64,000 nucleotides of DNA from Oscillospiraceae bacterium (GCA_015064285.1 SVSN01000009.1:1-64000), one strand, 5' to 3'. Positions 19,359-29,019 are shown, counted from the first letter of the stretch. The notes: generated by a model from the letters alone, not told the origin. A program made the numbers and translations.

Positions 19359-20096
19359 ATGCGGAAAATTATGGTTTTGCTGATGGTTTTCCTTCTTGCA
19401 CTGCCTGTCTCTGCGGTGCCGGTACCCATTCTGATGTATCACCACTTCACCTGGGAAGAAACCGGAATGCCGGATCACTGCTCGGCCGGTGCGTTCCGGG
19501 AACATCTGGCGGCATTGTCGGAAGCAGGATATACATCGGTAACTTTTAAGGATCTGCTGGCCTATGCGGATGGGATAGGGGAACTGCCGGAGAAACCGGT
19601 GCTGCTGACAGCCGATGACGGGTACAGGAGTGTTGTGCAGATTGCCCTGCCTCTGCTGCGGGAATACGGTATGACCATGTCTGCGGCAGTGGTGGGCGGC
19701 AGAATGGGTGCAGAGGACGGAATCCCCCATTTTTCCATGGAAGAAGCGGCGGGAACCGGACTGGAGCTGGTGTCCCACACATGGAATCTTCACGGCCCGG
19801 AGGGGGACGGTGTGCTGAATGCAGACGGATCCCTGAATCCGCATTTTATAGCCGATGCAGCCCGTATGCGGCAGATGCCGGAACTGTGTCAGACGGTACT
19901 TGTGTACCCCTGCGGCAGATGGAGCAATGGCAGTGAAGCGGTGGCGGCTGCAATGGGATACAGAATTACCGTGACAACAGAGCACGGGATTGCGGATATC
20001 CGCCGGGATGAACCGGAAAGCCTGCGTTGTCTGCCGCGGATCTGCATGGGGGATACATCCGGGATCCCCTTTGTGGATACGAATGGGCAGAACTGA
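19359..20096 (+). CDS. Secreted polysaccharide deacetylase (NodB-type) family protein
   Basis: Signal peptide MRKIMVLLMVFLLALPVSAVPVP; ILMYHHF; LTADDGYRS; SHTWNLH. Confidence 0.8.
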   Translation: MRKIMVLLMVFLLALPVSAVPVPILMYHHFTWEETGMPDHCSAGAFREHLAALSEAGYTSVTFKDLLAYADGIGELPEKPVLLTADDGYRSVVQIALPLLREYGMTMSAAVVGGRMGAEDGIPHFSMEEAAGTGLELVSHTWNLHGPEGDGVLNADGSLNPHFIADAARMRQMPELCQTVLVYPCGRWSNGSEAVAAAMGYRITVTTEHGIADIRRDEPESLRCLPRICMGDTSGIPFVDTNGQN

Positions 20097-20192
20097 GGGA
20101 ATATTTGACTTCTGCGGAAAGTTATTATTGCATTTTCCGGCAAGGCATGGTACAATAACAACAAACCATATCTGCCAAATCAGGAGGACTTT

Positions 20193-22160
20193 ATGAATTT
20201 CCGTCAGGTACATCTGGATTTCCATACCAGTGAAAAAATTCCCGGCATCGGGGCCAAATTTTCCAAGGAGCAGTTTCAGAACGCGCTGAAGCTGGGACAT
20301 GTCAACTCCATCACCATTTTTTCCAAGTGCCACCACGGCTGGGCATACCATCCTTCCGAAGCCAACGAAATGCATCCGGAACTGAAATTTGACCTGCTGG
20401 CCGCACAGATCGAAGCCGCACACGAAATCGGCGTGAAGACTCCCGTATATCTCTCCGCAGGGCTGGACGAAAAGCTGGCAAGACGCCATCCCGAATGGCT
20501 CCGCAGAGGGGATCCCAACGACTCCATCGGCTGGAAGAACCCCGGCTATCACGAATTCTGTATGAATACGCCCTACCTCGACATCCTGGCCGCCCAGGTA
20601 GAGGAAGTAGTGAAAAACTATGACGCCGACGGGATTTTCCTGGACATCGTGGGCGTGCGTACCTGCTACTGCCAGCACTGCGTGAGAACCCTGCTGGACG
20701 AAGGCAAGGATCCCTACGATCCCGCAAACGTAGCGGAACTGGGCGAACGGATTTACGCCAACTACTGCAGAAGAATGCGGGAAGCTGTGGACAAGTACAA
20801 GCCCGGTCTGCCTCTGTTCCACAACAGCGGTCATATCCGCCGGGGACGCCGCGACCTGGCCGATGTGGATACCCATCTGGAACTGGAATCCCTGCCCACC
20901 GGCGGCTGGGGGTACGACCATTTCCCCCTGTCCGCTGCATACTCCCGTACCCTTGGCAAGGATTTTCTCGGTATGACCGGTAAGTTCCACACCACCTGGG
21001 GCGAGTTCGGCGGCTACAAGCATCCCATGGCTCTGCGTTATGAAGAAGCTCTGTGCGTTGCCAACGGTGCCAAGTGCTCCATCGGCGATCAGCTCCATCC
21101 CAGCGGATACATGGACGAAGCTACCTATGCGCTGATCGGGGAAGCCTACGCCGAAGTGGAGACTAAGGAACCCTGGCTGGATAACGTGACCTCCGTGGCT
21201 GATATCGCCATTCTGAGCCAGGACGCCGCCATCGCGTATTATTCCCGGAGCCAGGTGGTGCATCACCACGGTGCATCCGGTGACGTGGGCGCAGGCCGTC
21301 TGCTGCTGGAAGGGAAGTATCTCTTTGACGTAATCGATTTTGAAGAATCCTTTGACAAATACAAGCTGCTGATCCTGCCCGACAACATCCGTCTGGACGA
21401 AGCCATGACCGCCAGAGTACAGGCATTCGTAGCGAAGGGCGGTAAGATTCTGGCCAGCGGTACCTCCGCACTGGCTGTGGGCAAAGATGAATTTGTTGTG
21501 GATCTGGGTGCAAAATGGCTGGGCCAGAGCGCATACCGTCCGGTATACTTCCGTCCGAAGTTTGAGATCGACTGCCTGCGGAATGCGGCTGCCGTAATCT
21601 ACGAACAGGCATATGATATTGAGGCCGACGGGGAAGTGCTGATCACCAGAGAAAACCCCTACTTCAACCGGACTACCTTTGCGTTCTCCTCTCACCAGCA
21701 TACCCCCAACAATCCCGAAACCTCCATGCCCGCCGCCACCATCGGCAAGAACGGCGCCTACATCGCTTCTGAAATCTTCGTGGAATACGCAAACAAGGGC
21801 AGTATCACCACCAAGAAGATGTTCCTCGGCGTGATCGAAGCCCTGCTTGCCGACACCAAGACGCTGGTTACCGACCTGCCCGCCCAGGGTGTTGTTACCC
21901 TGATGGAACAGTCGGAAAAGAACCGTCTTGTCAACCATGTTCTGTATGCTTCTCCCGTAAAGCGGGGCGGCGGCATCGAAATCATTGAAGACATCCTGCC
22001 GGTATACGATGTACACGTAACTCTGCGTCTGGACAAGGCGCCGAAGAAGGTATATCTGGCACCCGAAATGCAGGAAATCGAGTACAAGTGGGACGGCAGA
22101 GAACTGTCGTACACCATTGACAAGCTGTTCATTCACGCCATGGTTGTGGTGGAATTCTGA
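20193..22160 (+). CDS. Family-10-like/beta-galactosidase trimerization-type glycoside hydrolase
   Basis: TIM-barrel-like N-terminus (MNFRQVHLDFHTSEKIPGIGAKFSKEQF...; DGIFLDIVGVRTCYCQHC) followed by trimerization-like region (KYKLLILPDNIRLDEAM). Confidence 0.7.
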   Translation: MNFRQVHLDFHTSEKIPGIGAKFSKEQFQNALKLGHVNSITIFSKCHHGWAYHPSEANEMHPELKFDLLAAQIEAAHEIGVKTPVYLSAGLDEKLARRHPEWLRRGDPNDSIGWKNPGYHEFCMNTPYLDILAAQVEEVVKNYDADGIFLDIVGVRTCYCQHCVRTLLDEGKDPYDPANVAELGERIYANYCRRMREAVDKYKPGLPLFHNSGHIRRGRRDLADVDTHLELESLPTGGWGYDHFPLSAAYSRTLGKDFLGMTGKFHTTWGEFGGYKHPMALRYEEALCVANGAKCSIGDQLHPSGYMDEATYALIGEAYAEVETKEPWLDNVTSVADIAILSQDAAIAYYSRSQVVHHHGASGDVGAGRLLLEGKYLFDVIDFEESFDKYKLLILPDNIRLDEAMTARVQAFVAKGGKILASGTSALAVGKDEFVVDLGAKWLGQSAYRPVYFRPKFEIDCLRNAAAVIYEQAYDIEADGEVLITRENPYFNRTTFAFSSHQHTPNNPETSMPAATIGKNGAYIASEIFVEYANKGSITTKKMFLGVIEALLADTKTLVTDLPAQGVVTLMEQSEKNRLVNHVLYASPVKRGGGIEIIEDILPVYDVHVTLRLDKAPKKVYLAPEMQEIEYKWDGRELSYTIDKLFIHAMVVVEF

Positions 22161-22170
22161 GGATAATCAT

Positions 22171-22839
22171 ATGAAACGATCTGATGTAAACCGATACATA
22201 AAACAGGCCGAGGCTGCTTTCACTGCCGCCGGATTCATTCTGCCGCCCTTTTCCAGAATCCCTGCGGAAAAATGGGCGCATCTGGGGCCGGAATATGACG
22301 AAATCCGGGACAGAATGCTGGGCTGGGATATTACCGATTTCGGCAAGGGCGAGTACGAAAAGCTGGGTCTGCTGCTGTTTACCTTGCGCAACGGGGATTA
22401 TAACGATCCCGCCTCCAAAACCTATGCGGAAAAGCTGATGTATGTCCGTGCGGGGCAGGTGACCCCCATGCACTTCCACTGGAAGAAGATGGAGGACATC
22501 ATCAACCGCTCCGGCGCACCTCTGGCGGTACAGGTGTATCTCTCTGACGAAAAGGAAGAACTGTCAAAGGAAGATGTTCCGCTGCAGCTGGACGGCTTCC
22601 GCACCACTGTGCCCGCGGGCACCATTCTCCGTCTGGAACCGGGTCAGTCCATCACCATGACCAGAGGTCTGTACCACAGCTTCTGGGGTGACGGCGGCGA
22701 CTGCATCGTAGGCGAGGTTTCCATGACCAACGATGATACCAGTGACAACCGTTTCCTGACCCCCATGGGCCGCTTCTCCGCCATCGAAGAAGACGAACCG
22801 GCAGTGTACTGTCTGTGCAACGAATACGCGAGACCGTAG
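22171..22839 (+). CDS. D-lyxose/D-mannose family ketol-isomerase-like cupin
   Basis: MYVRAGQVTPMHFHWKKMEDIINRSG cupin metal site; LYHSFWGDGGDCIVGEVSMTNDD. Confidence 0.8.
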   Translation: MKRSDVNRYIKQAEAAFTAAGFILPPFSRIPAEKWAHLGPEYDEIRDRMLGWDITDFGKGEYEKLGLLLFTLRNGDYNDPASKTYAEKLMYVRAGQVTPMHFHWKKMEDIINRSGAPLAVQVYLSDEKEELSKEDVPLQLDGFRTTVPAGTILRLEPGQSITMTRGLYHSFWGDGGDCIVGEVSMTNDDTSDNRFLTPMGRFSAIEEDEPAVYCLCNEYARP

Positions 22840-22890
22840 GGAAATTAAGAATTGAGAATTAAGAATTAACCGGCGGATTCCGTAAAAAGC

Positions 22891-22936
22891 AAAACGGCTT
22901 ACAGAGTGAAATTTCTCACTTTCTGTAAGCCGTTTT
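22891..22936. terminator. Long bidirectional intrinsic terminator
   Basis: AAAACGGCTTACAGA ... TCTGTAAGCCGTTTT, 15-bp perfect stem, between convergent genes. Confidence 0.85.
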
Positions 22937-22960
22937 GTATTTCAAGAAACAATTCTTAAT

Positions 22961-23746
22961 TCATAATTCATAATTCTGAATTTCCAAAGGGTATTCCATC
23001 CCGAAATTTGCATACTTTGCGCCAGCCAGTGCATTGTACGGCAGTTTTTCCCAGGGACTGCCGCCGATGATTTCCCGGATGGCGGTCAGGTTTTCTTCTG
23101 TGTCCGTAATGCCCGGAATCAGCGGGGTGCGGATTTCATACGGTATTCCACAGGACTGAAGCCAGCGAAAATTTTCCAGAATCACACCGTTGTCCGCACC
23201 GGTGTATTTTTTGTGCAGCGCCGGATCTGCCAGCTTGATGTCCATGATGACAAAATCCATTTGTTCTGCAGTTCTGCGGAAGACATCCGGTGCAGCATAC
23301 CCGCAGGTTTCCATGGCTGTGTGAATGCCTTTATCATGGAGCAGCGCCGAGACTGCGCAGACAAAATCCGCCTGCAGCAGCGGTTCGCCGCCGGAAAATG
23401 TCACTCCGCCCCCGGACATGGCAAACACATCCCGATCGGAAGTGAGCTTTTCTGTCAGCGCTTTCGCCGTATATTCGGTTCCGGCTACGGAAATGCACCC
23501 GTTCGGGCAGATGTGCAGACACCGGCCGAAGGGCTGACACTCCGGATGGACACAGGGAACCGTGCATTTTCCGCACCGCACACATCCGCTTTTTTTCACC
23601 GAAAGCTGGGGCAGCGGCGACAGTCCTTCCGGATTATGGCACCACAGACACCGCAGCGGGCATCCTTTGAGGAATACCGTCGTCCGGATCCCCGGTCCGT
23701 CATGGAGCGCAAATCCTTTGATATCAAAAACAATACCTGTCGTCAT
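22961..23746 (-). CDS. Glycyl-radical enzyme activating protein (radical SAM)
   Basis: CPLRCLWC (CxxxCxxC), extra Cys cluster CVRCGKCTVPC..CLHICPNGC, GGGVTFSGGEPLLQ. Confidence 0.93.
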   Translation of the reverse strand: MTTGIVFDIKGFALHDGPGIRTTVFLKGCPLRCLWCHNPEGLSPLPQLSVKKSGCVRCGKCTVPCVHPECQPFGRCLHICPNGCISVAGTEYTAKALTEKLTSDRDVFAMSGGGVTFSGGEPLLQADFVCAVSALLHDKGIHTAMETCGYAAPDVFRRTAEQMDFVIMDIKLADPALHKKYTGADNGVILENFRWLQSCGIPYEIRTPLIPGITDTEENLTAIREIIGGSPWEKLPYNALAGAKYANFGMEYPLEIQNYEL

Positions 23747-23795
23747 AGTATACACAGCCGGTCAGAGCGAATTTTCTTGCCTCTGACCTCTTTTC

Positions 23796-25787
23796 TCAAA
23801 CCACATACTCTTGTCTGCGGATTACATGATCCTGAAACTCCTTGTCCAGTTCGCAGAAATAGGCACTCCATCCCCAGATCCGCACAATCAGCTGCCGGTA
23901 GTTTTCCGGGTGCTTCTGTGCATCCAGCAGTCTGTCCCGGTTTACCGCATTGAGCTGGAGCTGGTGACCGCCGGAACGGATGAAGTACTGCACCAGAGAG
24001 GCGACTTTGGTAATGGCGTCCTCACTCCCGAACATTTTGTCATGGAATTCCAGTGTCAGCGGGCCGCCGTTGCAGACCTTTGCCAGATCCGGTTTTGTGA
24101 AGGATTTCACCACCGAAACGGGATTTTCGATTTTTGCGAAAATGCTGACGGAATAGTTGGCGGCGAAGGGCTCGTCTTTTCTTCTGCCGTCGGGAGAAGC
24201 GGGCAGGGCAGCTGCGTGCCACAGATAGAACATGGCCGAACCGGTTCCCGCACGCCAGATACCGCCGCGGTCGTTCTTCCGTCCCGCAAGGGCACAGGAG
24301 AAAGCTTCCGTAAGGTACACAAGATACCGGTCAGCCGCATCGTCTCTGCCGCATTTGGGGGCTTCATACCGGAGTGCTGCGCACATTTCGTCCTCACCTT
24401 CGAAGTTTTTGTCCATGGCGGCAATTACCTGAGAGAGCGTCCACCGCTTTTCCGTGAATACATATTTTTCCAGTGCCGCCAGCGAATCCGCACCGCAGGA
24501 AACGCCTGTCCCGTGGATGCCGAAACTATTGTATTTTGCACCGTCAGCGATGTTTTTCCCGCCGTAGAGCAGGTTCAGGAAGGGAGAGGGTACAAACCAT
24601 ACATCGTGTACCTTATCCATAATTGCAGCAGCTTCCGCACGGATTTCTCTTGCTACGGCAATCTTCATGTCCTGCAGATCTGCGTCGTCATCCAGCGTCC
24701 GGATGGCACGATCCACGCACAGCGGATAGGACAGAGCGCCGATATTGGCAATTTCCATGCCAACCTTGGGAATGATAAACTCCCAGCAGGCGGCAACAGT
24801 GTAGTTGACGGCATCTTCCGGTGCATACCCCAGTCTGACCAGTGCCGGAATTACCACATCATCGTTGGAGTATTGTGGGAAACCCAGCCCCACTTTTGTC
24901 AGTTCTGTCCCCTTTTCGTATACGGACAGAGGTGTGTCCCGGTTCACCCGCAGGTTGATCTTGGGGTCGATCAGTTTCAGATCTCCGCTGATTTCCAGAC
25001 ACATTTCCGTCAGCTCATTCCAGACATTTCCGCCATCCGGCAGCCGTCCGCCCAGCATCATGCTCTGGCCGTTGTCCCCCTGCTGGATGCCGGTATACAT
25101 ATCGCTGTCGATATTGAAGGAAAGGAAGAAATCTTCCAGCAGTTCTCCTGCTTCTGCCATGGTCAGGATTCCGGCATCCAGATCATGCCGGAGCCAGGGC
25201 ATCATGTACACATCAAACCGCCCCACCGTATTGTGGTAGTCTCCTTCCAGCCACAGGCCGTAGTGAACAATCCGGAAGAACTGGAGAGCTTCTCTGAACG
25301 TTTCCGCAGGATATTCCGGCACACGGGAGAGCACTTTCGCCACGTCCTCGCGGCCGGTGCGCAGGGCTTCTTCTCTGTAGCTGTCACACAGAGCGGAAAG
25401 CGCATCCAGACAGACAGCAGACAGAGGATCGGCGTTTTCCCGGGCGGCTCTGAAGCCGGTTTTCACAAGAGACATATGATCCGGACAAATGTTGGAGATG
25501 TACCCGGATTCGTGGATAAAATGCTCTTTTTTGATTTCGTCCCATTCAGACGGTGTCAGCACATCGGGGCCGTTCGGCAGGGTGCGCATCAGGACGATTT
25601 TCTGTCCCGGCAGAATGTGGGGATTTTTGGCTTCTTCACCGGCCATTTCACAGAACCGGGCAGCCATACGCTCGGCAGGCGTCATTCCGGCAGCCGCATA
25701 TTCTACGGCATGGGACGGTACGGAGGCACGGCGCCATGCGTGATGCTTGTGGGACGTAATAAAATCATATAAAGTACGGTTTGTCAT
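23796..25787 (-). CDS. Pyruvate formate-lyase-like glycyl radical enzyme of unassigned specificity
   Basis: Catalytic CxE-type site AACWEF; C-terminal glycyl loop VRIWGWSAYF; next to activase. Start re-called to 25787 (MTNRTLYDF). Confidence 0.88.
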   Translation of the reverse strand: MTNRTLYDFITSHKHHAWRRASVPSHAVEYAAAGMTPAERMAARFCEMAGEEAKNPHILPGQKIVLMRTLPNGPDVLTPSEWDEIKKEHFIHESGYISNICPDHMSLVKTGFRAARENADPLSAVCLDALSALCDSYREEALRTGREDVAKVLSRVPEYPAETFREALQFFRIVHYGLWLEGDYHNTVGRFDVYMMPWLRHDLDAGILTMAEAGELLEDFFLSFNIDSDMYTGIQQGDNGQSMMLGGRLPDGGNVWNELTEMCLEISGDLKLIDPKINLRVNRDTPLSVYEKGTELTKVGLGFPQYSNDDVVIPALVRLGYAPEDAVNYTVAACWEFIIPKVGMEIANIGALSYPLCVDRAIRTLDDDADLQDMKIAVAREIRAEAAAIMDKVHDVWFVPSPFLNLLYGGKNIADGAKYNSFGIHGTGVSCGADSLAALEKYVFTEKRWTLSQVIAAMDKNFEGEDEMCAALRYEAPKCGRDDAADRYLVYLTEAFSCALAGRKNDRGGIWRAGTGSAMFYLWHAAALPASPDGRRKDEPFAANYSVSIFAKIENPVSVVKSFTKPDLAKVCNGGPLTLEFHDKMFGSEDAITKVASLVQYFIRSGGHQLQLNAVNRDRLLDAQKHPENYRQLIVRIWGWSAYFCELDKEFQDHVIRRQEYVV

Positions 25788-25941
25788 AAAAACCTCAGTT
25801 TTGTCAGATTCCGGCAGAGTGACCGGGTATAATCCGGTGAATATTGCAAACAATAAAGCAGGAATACTCTGCGCTTTGTCTGTATTATAACATACCATCG
25901 GGGAATTTGCTATAAAATCTACGAAAAAGGCAGGATTTTTT

Positions 25942-26541
25942 ATGAATCGTATCGGTCGGATCCGGCAGTATGGGCGAATCACGCTGGGCTGTTTTCTTTT
26001 TGCCATGGCGGTATCCTTCTGCCTGGAGCCCTGGGCATTGGCAGCGGGCGGTGTGTCGGGACTGGCGATTGTGATCGGACAATGGCTTCCGCTGGAAACG
26101 GGTACGATCATTCTGTTTCTCAATCTGCCGCTGCTGTGGCTGGGGTGGCGGCGGTTCGGCGGTGCTTTTCTGGCAGAAACCATATATGCTACAGTAACTT
26201 CGGCTTTGCTGACCAACTTTTTCGATCATCTGCAGCGGTGGACAGCCATGCCGCCTATGACAGAACAGATCTGGTGGGCTGCTCTTCTGGGTGGTGCTTT
26301 ATCCGCAGCGGGCGTTGGGCTGATCTTCCGGGAAGGCGGCACCACAGGCGGTACGGATATTGTGGTGCATCTGCTGCGGGAACGGTATCGTAAGTTCTCA
26401 CCGGGACTGATATTTCTTGCTGTGGACACAACAGTAATTGTGCTGGCGGCTGTTTCCGGCGTGGGTACACAAAGCTTGGTCTGGGCGGTAGTCACTCTTG
26501 GTGTATTCTCTCTTGTTCTGAACCGGATTGTCAGTAAGTAA
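25942..26541 (+). CDS. YitT family membrane protein
   Basis: PWALAAGGVSGLAIVI; GVGLIFREGGTTGGTDIV motifs. Confidence 0.85.
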   Translation: MNRIGRIRQYGRITLGCFLFAMAVSFCLEPWALAAGGVSGLAIVIGQWLPLETGTIILFLNLPLLWLGWRRFGGAFLAETIYATVTSALLTNFFDHLQRWTAMPPMTEQIWWAALLGGALSAAGVGLIFREGGTTGGTDIVVHLLRERYRKFSPGLIFLAVDTTVIVLAAVSGVGTQSLVWAVVTLGVFSLVLNRIVSK

Positions 26542-26547
26542 AAGCTG

Positions 26548-26576
26548 TTGACAAAAAAACAAATGTCCCGTATAAT
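26548..26576 (+). promoter_or_regulatory. Perfect consensus sigma-70 promoter for sdaA
   Basis: TTGACA - 17 nt - TATAAT. Confidence 0.8.
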
Positions 26577-26606
26577 ATATAAAATACGTTAAATAAGGAT
26601 GCAGTT

Positions 26607-27809
26607 ATGAAATCGGTTCGCAGTATATTCAAGATCGGCTACGGCCCGTCCAGTTCGCATACTATGGGACCTGCCTATGCAGCACTGCAGTTTCACGAAT
26701 CCCACTGGGAAGCAGACGAAATCCGTGTGATTCTTTACGGTTCTCTGGCTAAAACAGGAAAAGGACACGCCACCGACCGGGCTATACTGGAAAGCCTGTC
26801 CGGTGTGAAAACGGAAATCCTCTGGGATACGGAAACCGAAACACCCGTACATCCCAACACCCTCGACTTCATTGCGTTCAGAAGCGGGGAAGAAATCGGC
26901 AGACAGCGGTACTACAGTATCGGCGGCGGTGAAATCCGGACAGATGAACAGGGGAAGAAGACGGACAGCGAACTGTACCAGGAAAAAAGTTTCGGGGAGA
27001 TCGCAAAACTGTGCAAGGACAGAAACATCCGTCTTTCGGATTATGTATTCGAACATGAAGGGCCGGAGATTATCCCTTTTCTGCAGTCGGTCTGGGATAC
27101 CATGCGCAGCGCCGTGCGGGAAGGACTGATCAAAACGGGAACTTTGCCGGGCGGTCTCGGTGTGGAACGGAAAGCACAATTTCTGTACAACCAGCGTCAT
27201 ATCGATGAAAGTCCCCAGACCAGAGAAAACCGTCTGGTCTGTTCCTATGCTTTTGCTGTCAGTGAACAGAACGCCGACTGCGGTATTATTGTGACCGCAC
27301 CTACCTGCGGTTCCTGCGGGGTTGTTCCGGCCGTTCTGAAATATATGCAGGACAAAAACGATTTTTCCGATAAGGATATTATCCGTGCACTGGCTGTGGC
27401 AGGTCTTGTGGGCGTGCTTGTGAGCACCAATGCCTCCGTCAGCGGCGCGGAATGCGGTTGTCAGGCGGAAATCGGTACGGCCTGCAGTATGGCTGCCGCT
27501 GCCCTGTGCGAGCTGTTTGAAATGGGGATTGATCAGATTGAATATGCTGCCGAAGTGGCTATGGAGCATCACCTGGGACTGACCTGTGATCCGGTGTGCG
27601 GACTGGTGCAGATTCCCTGTATCGAACGGAATGCTGTAGCCGCCATGCGTGCCATCAACGCTCTGAGCCTTGCCAATTTCCTGTACGGCAGCCGGAAAGT
27701 TTCTTTTGATGTGGTTGTGGAAGCCATGTACCAGACTGGACGGGATTTGTCCCATCTGTACCGTGAAACCTCCGAAGGCGGTCTGGCAAAACTGTATGTC
27801 CACAAGTGA
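26607..27809 (+). CDS. sdaA: L-serine ammonia-lyase, iron-sulfur-dependent, single-chain
   Basis: FKIGYGPSSSHTMGPAYAA; TAPTCGSCGVVPAVL; GLTCDPVCGLVQIPCIERN. Confidence 0.93.
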   Translation: MKSVRSIFKIGYGPSSSHTMGPAYAALQFHESHWEADEIRVILYGSLAKTGKGHATDRAILESLSGVKTEILWDTETETPVHPNTLDFIAFRSGEEIGRQRYYSIGGGEIRTDEQGKKTDSELYQEKSFGEIAKLCKDRNIRLSDYVFEHEGPEIIPFLQSVWDTMRSAVREGLIKTGTLPGGLGVERKAQFLYNQRHIDESPQTRENRLVCSYAFAVSEQNADCGIIVTAPTCGSCGVVPAVLKYMQDKNDFSDKDIIRALAVAGLVGVLVSTNASVSGAECGCQAEIGTACSMAAAALCELFEMGIDQIEYAAEVAMEHHLGLTCDPVCGLVQIPCIERNAVAAMRAINALSLANFLYGSRKVSFDVVVEAMYQTGRDLSHLYRETSEGGLAKLYVHK

Positions 27810-27858
27810 TTCTATAAAGCAAAAACAGCCTCCGGACAGATAATCCGAAGGCTGTTTT

Positions 27859-28302
27859 TCAAAGTAATCTGACCAGCCAGTAAATCAAGCCGTATACCAT
27901 CCCGGCGGCTAGACCGTAGCTGATAACAGGTCCGGCAATCTGGAAGATTTTTGCCCCTACGCCCATGATGAAACCTTCGCTGCGGGCATCGATGGCACTG
28001 GAGGCCACAGCGTTGGCAAAACCCGTGATGGGGACCAGTGTGCCGGCACCGGCTTTTTTGGCAATCCGGTCAAAGACACCAAAGGCAGTAAGCAGCACGG
28101 CAATTCCGATCAGCGTGACGGAAAGGGCTGTGCCGGCGGCTTCTTCCTCCATTCCGAGTGCCATGTACCCGTTTTTGATTCCCTGTGCCAGTGTGCATAT
28201 CAGTCCGCCGGTGACATAAGCTGTCAGCATATCGCGGAGAAGCGGAGACTTTTTCGCCCTTGCCTGTGCGTAGCGGCGGTAAGTGCGGGCATCTGTATTC
28301 AT
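27859..28302 (-). CDS. spoVAC: SpoVAC-like SpoVA family membrane protein
   Basis: 148-aa multi-TM protein; GGLICTLAQG; VPITGFANAVASSAIDARSEGFIMGVGAKIFQIAGPVI. Confidence 0.8.
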   Translation of the reverse strand: MNTDARTYRRYAQARAKKSPLLRDMLTAYVTGGLICTLAQGIKNGYMALGMEEEAAGTALSVTLIGIAVLLTAFGVFDRIAKKAGAGTLVPITGFANAVASSAIDARSEGFIMGVGAKIFQIAGPVISYGLAAGMVYGLIYWLVRLL

Positions 28303-28407
28303 GGATACGATACTCCTTTCAGAGATGTACAGTCTCAGTATTCCCGAAAATGAGAGAAATATTTATATTTGTGCCTATATTTATTCATATTCACAGAGAA
28401 TTTTAAT

Positions 28408-28436
28408 TTGACTTTCCGGACAGGATAGTGTATAAT
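28408..28436 (+). promoter_or_regulatory. Sigma-70-type promoter
   Basis: TTGACT - 17 nt - TATAAT upstream of 28489. Confidence 0.7.
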
Positions 28437-28488
28437 ATCACTTGAAATACAATATATAATATATGTTTCATCTGAAAGGAGTTATCCC

Positions 28489-29019
28489 ATGGCATTCAAT
28501 ATTGAAAGCATTAAGAAAAATTTCAAAGACGTAACTGACAAGACTGTGAAGAAGACCGGTGAACTGACCGCTATTGCCAAGCTGAATATGGCTGTCAAGT
28601 CCGAAGAAGGCAAACTGTCCGAATGCTACAAGGCCATCGGCCGTCTGTTCTACACCGCAGAAAGAGACAACCTGGACAACACCGAAGAAATCGCAACCTA
28701 TATTATGCAGGCTGACAAGATCAAGGCTGCTATCGCTGACTATCAGAAAGAACTGGCAATCCTGCGCAATGTTGTAATCTGCGAAGGCTGCAGCAACGAA
28801 ATCTCCAACGACGCTATTTTCTGCCCCATCTGCGGTCTGAAGGTTACCAAGCCCGCTCCTGTGGAAGAAGTGGCTGCCGAAGAAGAATGCTGCGAATGCG
28901 AAGGTGAATGCTGCTGCGAAGAAGCTGCTGCAGAAGAATGCACCTGCGAATGCGAATGCACCTGCGAAGAAGCACCCGCAGAAGATTGCTGCTGCGAAGA
29001 AGAACCCAAGGCTGAATAA
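28489..29019 (+). CDS. Zinc-ribbon protein with a Cys/Glu-rich C-terminal tail
   Basis: CEGCSNEISNDAIFCPICGLKV ribbon; tail EEECCECEGECCCEEAAAEECTCECECTCEEAPAEDCCCEEEPKAE. Confidence 0.8.
   Translation: MAFNIESIKKNFKDVTDKTVKKTGELTAIAKLNMAVKSEEGKLSECYKAIGRLFYTAERDNLDNTEEIATYIMQADKIKAAIADYQKELAILRNVVICEGCSNEISNDAIFCPICGLKVTKPAPVEEVAAEEECCECEGECCCEEAAAEECTCECECTCEEAPAEDCCCEEEPKAE

Noticed and set aside
17838-22136. 1432-aa antisense ORF on the - strand
   Set aside because: It lies codon-aligned opposite three clear + strand genes (MATE, deacetylase, GH-like) in the same frame. Absence of stops reflects rare TTA/CTA/TCA sense codons, and the translation is low-complexity His/Gln/Arg-rich.
23811-25772. 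653-aa + strand ORF antisense to the GRE
   Set aside because: The GRE catalytic and glycyl motifs are on the - strand; the antisense translation is non-protein-like.
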